Assembly (NCBI GenBank): GCA_016788885.1
Contig: JAEURX010000036.1
Coordinates: 118,303 to 182,302, forward strand
Reading direction: 5' to 3'
Source of the DNA: Nitrospira sp.
GTDB lineage: Bacteria > Nitrospirota > Nitrospiria > Nitrospirales > Nitrospiraceae
Length of the DNA: 64,000 nucleotides
Below are positions 63,331 to 64,000 of the stretch, piece by piece. Numbering within the stretch: the first letter of the stretch is position 1; each line of letters starts with the position of its first letter. The notes below the pieces were generated by a model. That model ran no database searches, was not told the DNA's origin, and saw nothing but the letters and a program-made list of their open reading frames with translations. Both the position numbers and the translations under genes were made by a program.

Positions 63331-63565
63331 ACGAGTCCTCCTTGGTGTAACACCCATGAGAGCTGATGGCTCGGATCTACGCGGCAAGCTGGTGGAAGAT
63401 CGACGTGTGTGAGTCACAGGATGACGAGACACAATTGCGCGAAAAAGCGAGTTTTTATGCTAACATGCACCCCTAGGACTGTCAACGCGGAACCAGTCTT
63501 TCGGTTGACGACATCGCTCGCAACAAGACCACCACACACCGCATTCTACGAAGGAGATGGACCAG

Positions 63566-63736
63566 ATGGCTGACGTGCAGATTGAAGACGGCATTATTCG
63601 AGTCGTCCAACTCGATATCCAGGATCCCAAAGCCGCCGCAGTGCTGGCGGAATACCCGCAGGTGCGGTGGCCGGAAATTACACGACGCGCCTTGAAGATC
63701 GGACTGGGCTATCTGAAAGGCGGAGGCAAAGACTAG
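63566..63736 (+). CDS. Small 56-residue protein
   Basis: The frame runs from ATG 63566 to TAG 63734-63736. AAGGAG at 63551-63556 lies nine bases upstream; an in-frame ATG at 63557 touches it and is less likely. The protein is soluble, acidic at its start and basic at its end ('RRALKIGLGYLKGGGKD'), with 'VRWPEITRRALKIGLGYL' looking like an amphipathic pair of helices. I do not recognise the family; a ribbon-helix-helix-like antitoxin or a small cytosolic factor are possible. It diverges from the lipoprotein run. Confidence 0.65.
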   Translation: MADVQIEDGIIRVVQLDIQDPKAAAVLAEYPQVRWPEITRRALKIGLGYLKGGGKD

Positions 63737-63818
63737 CCGCGTGGTGACGAAGCTGATGGCACGACACACAGATCGTTCCGAAGCATCGGAGATCAGAGCT
63801 GACGAGTGTGCGGGCGTG

Positions 63819-64000
63819 TCAGGGATTCGATGGAGAAATGGGTTGCTCTGCGGGAGGCGCACTCTCTTGAACCGCACGAACCGCGCGTTCGCTTTGCCCA
63901 CCCAACTCTAGATAGCGACGGAAGGCATCGACTGATTTCTGCGGTTCGTGCAACTGGTCGGCATAGAGGGTTCCAAGCGAAAAATAGACATCCGTGTAGG
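63819..64000 (-). CDS. TPR-like protein, C-terminal end (partial)
   Basis: Read on the minus strand the frame enters from the right edge and stops at TGA 63821-63819, giving about 60 residues. The text 'YTDVYFSLGTLYADQL' and 'KSVDAFRRYLELGGQSE' has the TPR spacing, and a Pro/Ser-rich tail follows. Start, length and domain order lie beyond the window. Confidence 0.7.
   Translation of the reverse strand, partial: YTDVYFSLGTLYADQLHEPQKSVDAFRRYLELGGQSERAVRAVQESAPPAEQPISPSNP

Noticed and set aside
62056..63366. 436-codon plus-strand frame
   Set aside because: It lies antisense to lpoB and the LPP20-like gene, both of which have clear lipoprotein signals and ribosome-binding sites.
1..64000. CRISPR arrays, tRNA or rRNA genes, insertion sequences
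   Set aside because: No regularly spaced direct repeats, tRNA-like cloverleaf ends or transposase motifs were noticed by eye in the intergenic stretches. A covariance-model search for RNA genes was not possible.

Overview
The window is about 60 % G+C and densely packed with genes. It carries no phage, integrase or transposase genes, no rRNA, no recognisable tRNA and no CRISPR array. The mix of genes suggests a member of the genus Nitrospira (phylum Nitrospirota): several NarX-like signalling proteins, a GGDD-type 6-phosphofructokinase, a Ycf46-like AAA ATPase, many secreted TPR and lipoprotein genes, and dispersed inverted repeats lying directly after stop codons. This assignment rests on general resemblance and was not checked by a search.

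Layout. 1-232 is the 3' end of a Kup potassium transporter. 233-5181 is an accessory block of three same-strand genes: a nucleoside-deoxyribosyltransferase-like/TPR/Rossmann-like protein, a patatin phospholipase, and a TIR-receiver fusion. It looks like a signalling or anti-phage conflict module and is my main candidate for something undescribed. 5197-7364 holds trmL, a ferritin-like protein and ychF. 7671-12990 has a secreted GH20-like protein, envelope proteins of unknown function and galE. 13153-17655 has a J-domain/ERCC4-nuclease fusion, the Ycf46-like ATPase and a secreted TPR protein. 17686-19965 has an aldose 1-epimerase and the phosphofructokinase. 20217-24444 is a signalling patch with a lone receiver, a four-PAS hybrid kinase and PilZ. 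24633-30043 has a lipoprotein, a cytoplasmic lipase-like hydrolase and two tandem MFS exporters. 30375-37390 has a free-standing CZB zinc domain, a receiver and a complete RND efflux operon (pump, adaptor, outer-membrane channel).

37530-46018 on the minus strand is housekeeping. One run is radA, a LolB-like lipoprotein, tsaB, rimI and DUF465, closed by a hairpin. The next is tatC, a beta-propeller protein, cyclophilin and a lipoprotein. 46194-51747 has a small XRE protein, an OPT transporter, rlmI and a pyruvate-decarboxylase-like enzyme. 52022-55607 has a sigma-region-4-like protein overlapping a membrane-anchored coiled-coil protein, then a GT-A glycosyltransferase. 55799-59406 has proC with a small neighbour, a HEAT-repeat protein and a VapBC-like pair. 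59442-63330 is a lipoprotein set (LPP20, COG3014, LpoB, LPP20-like) probably serving peptidoglycan synthesis or envelope assembly. The window closes with a 56-residue gene and the end of a TPR gene.

Starts were chosen from ribosome-binding sites read by eye. Functions come from recognised motifs, without any database search.
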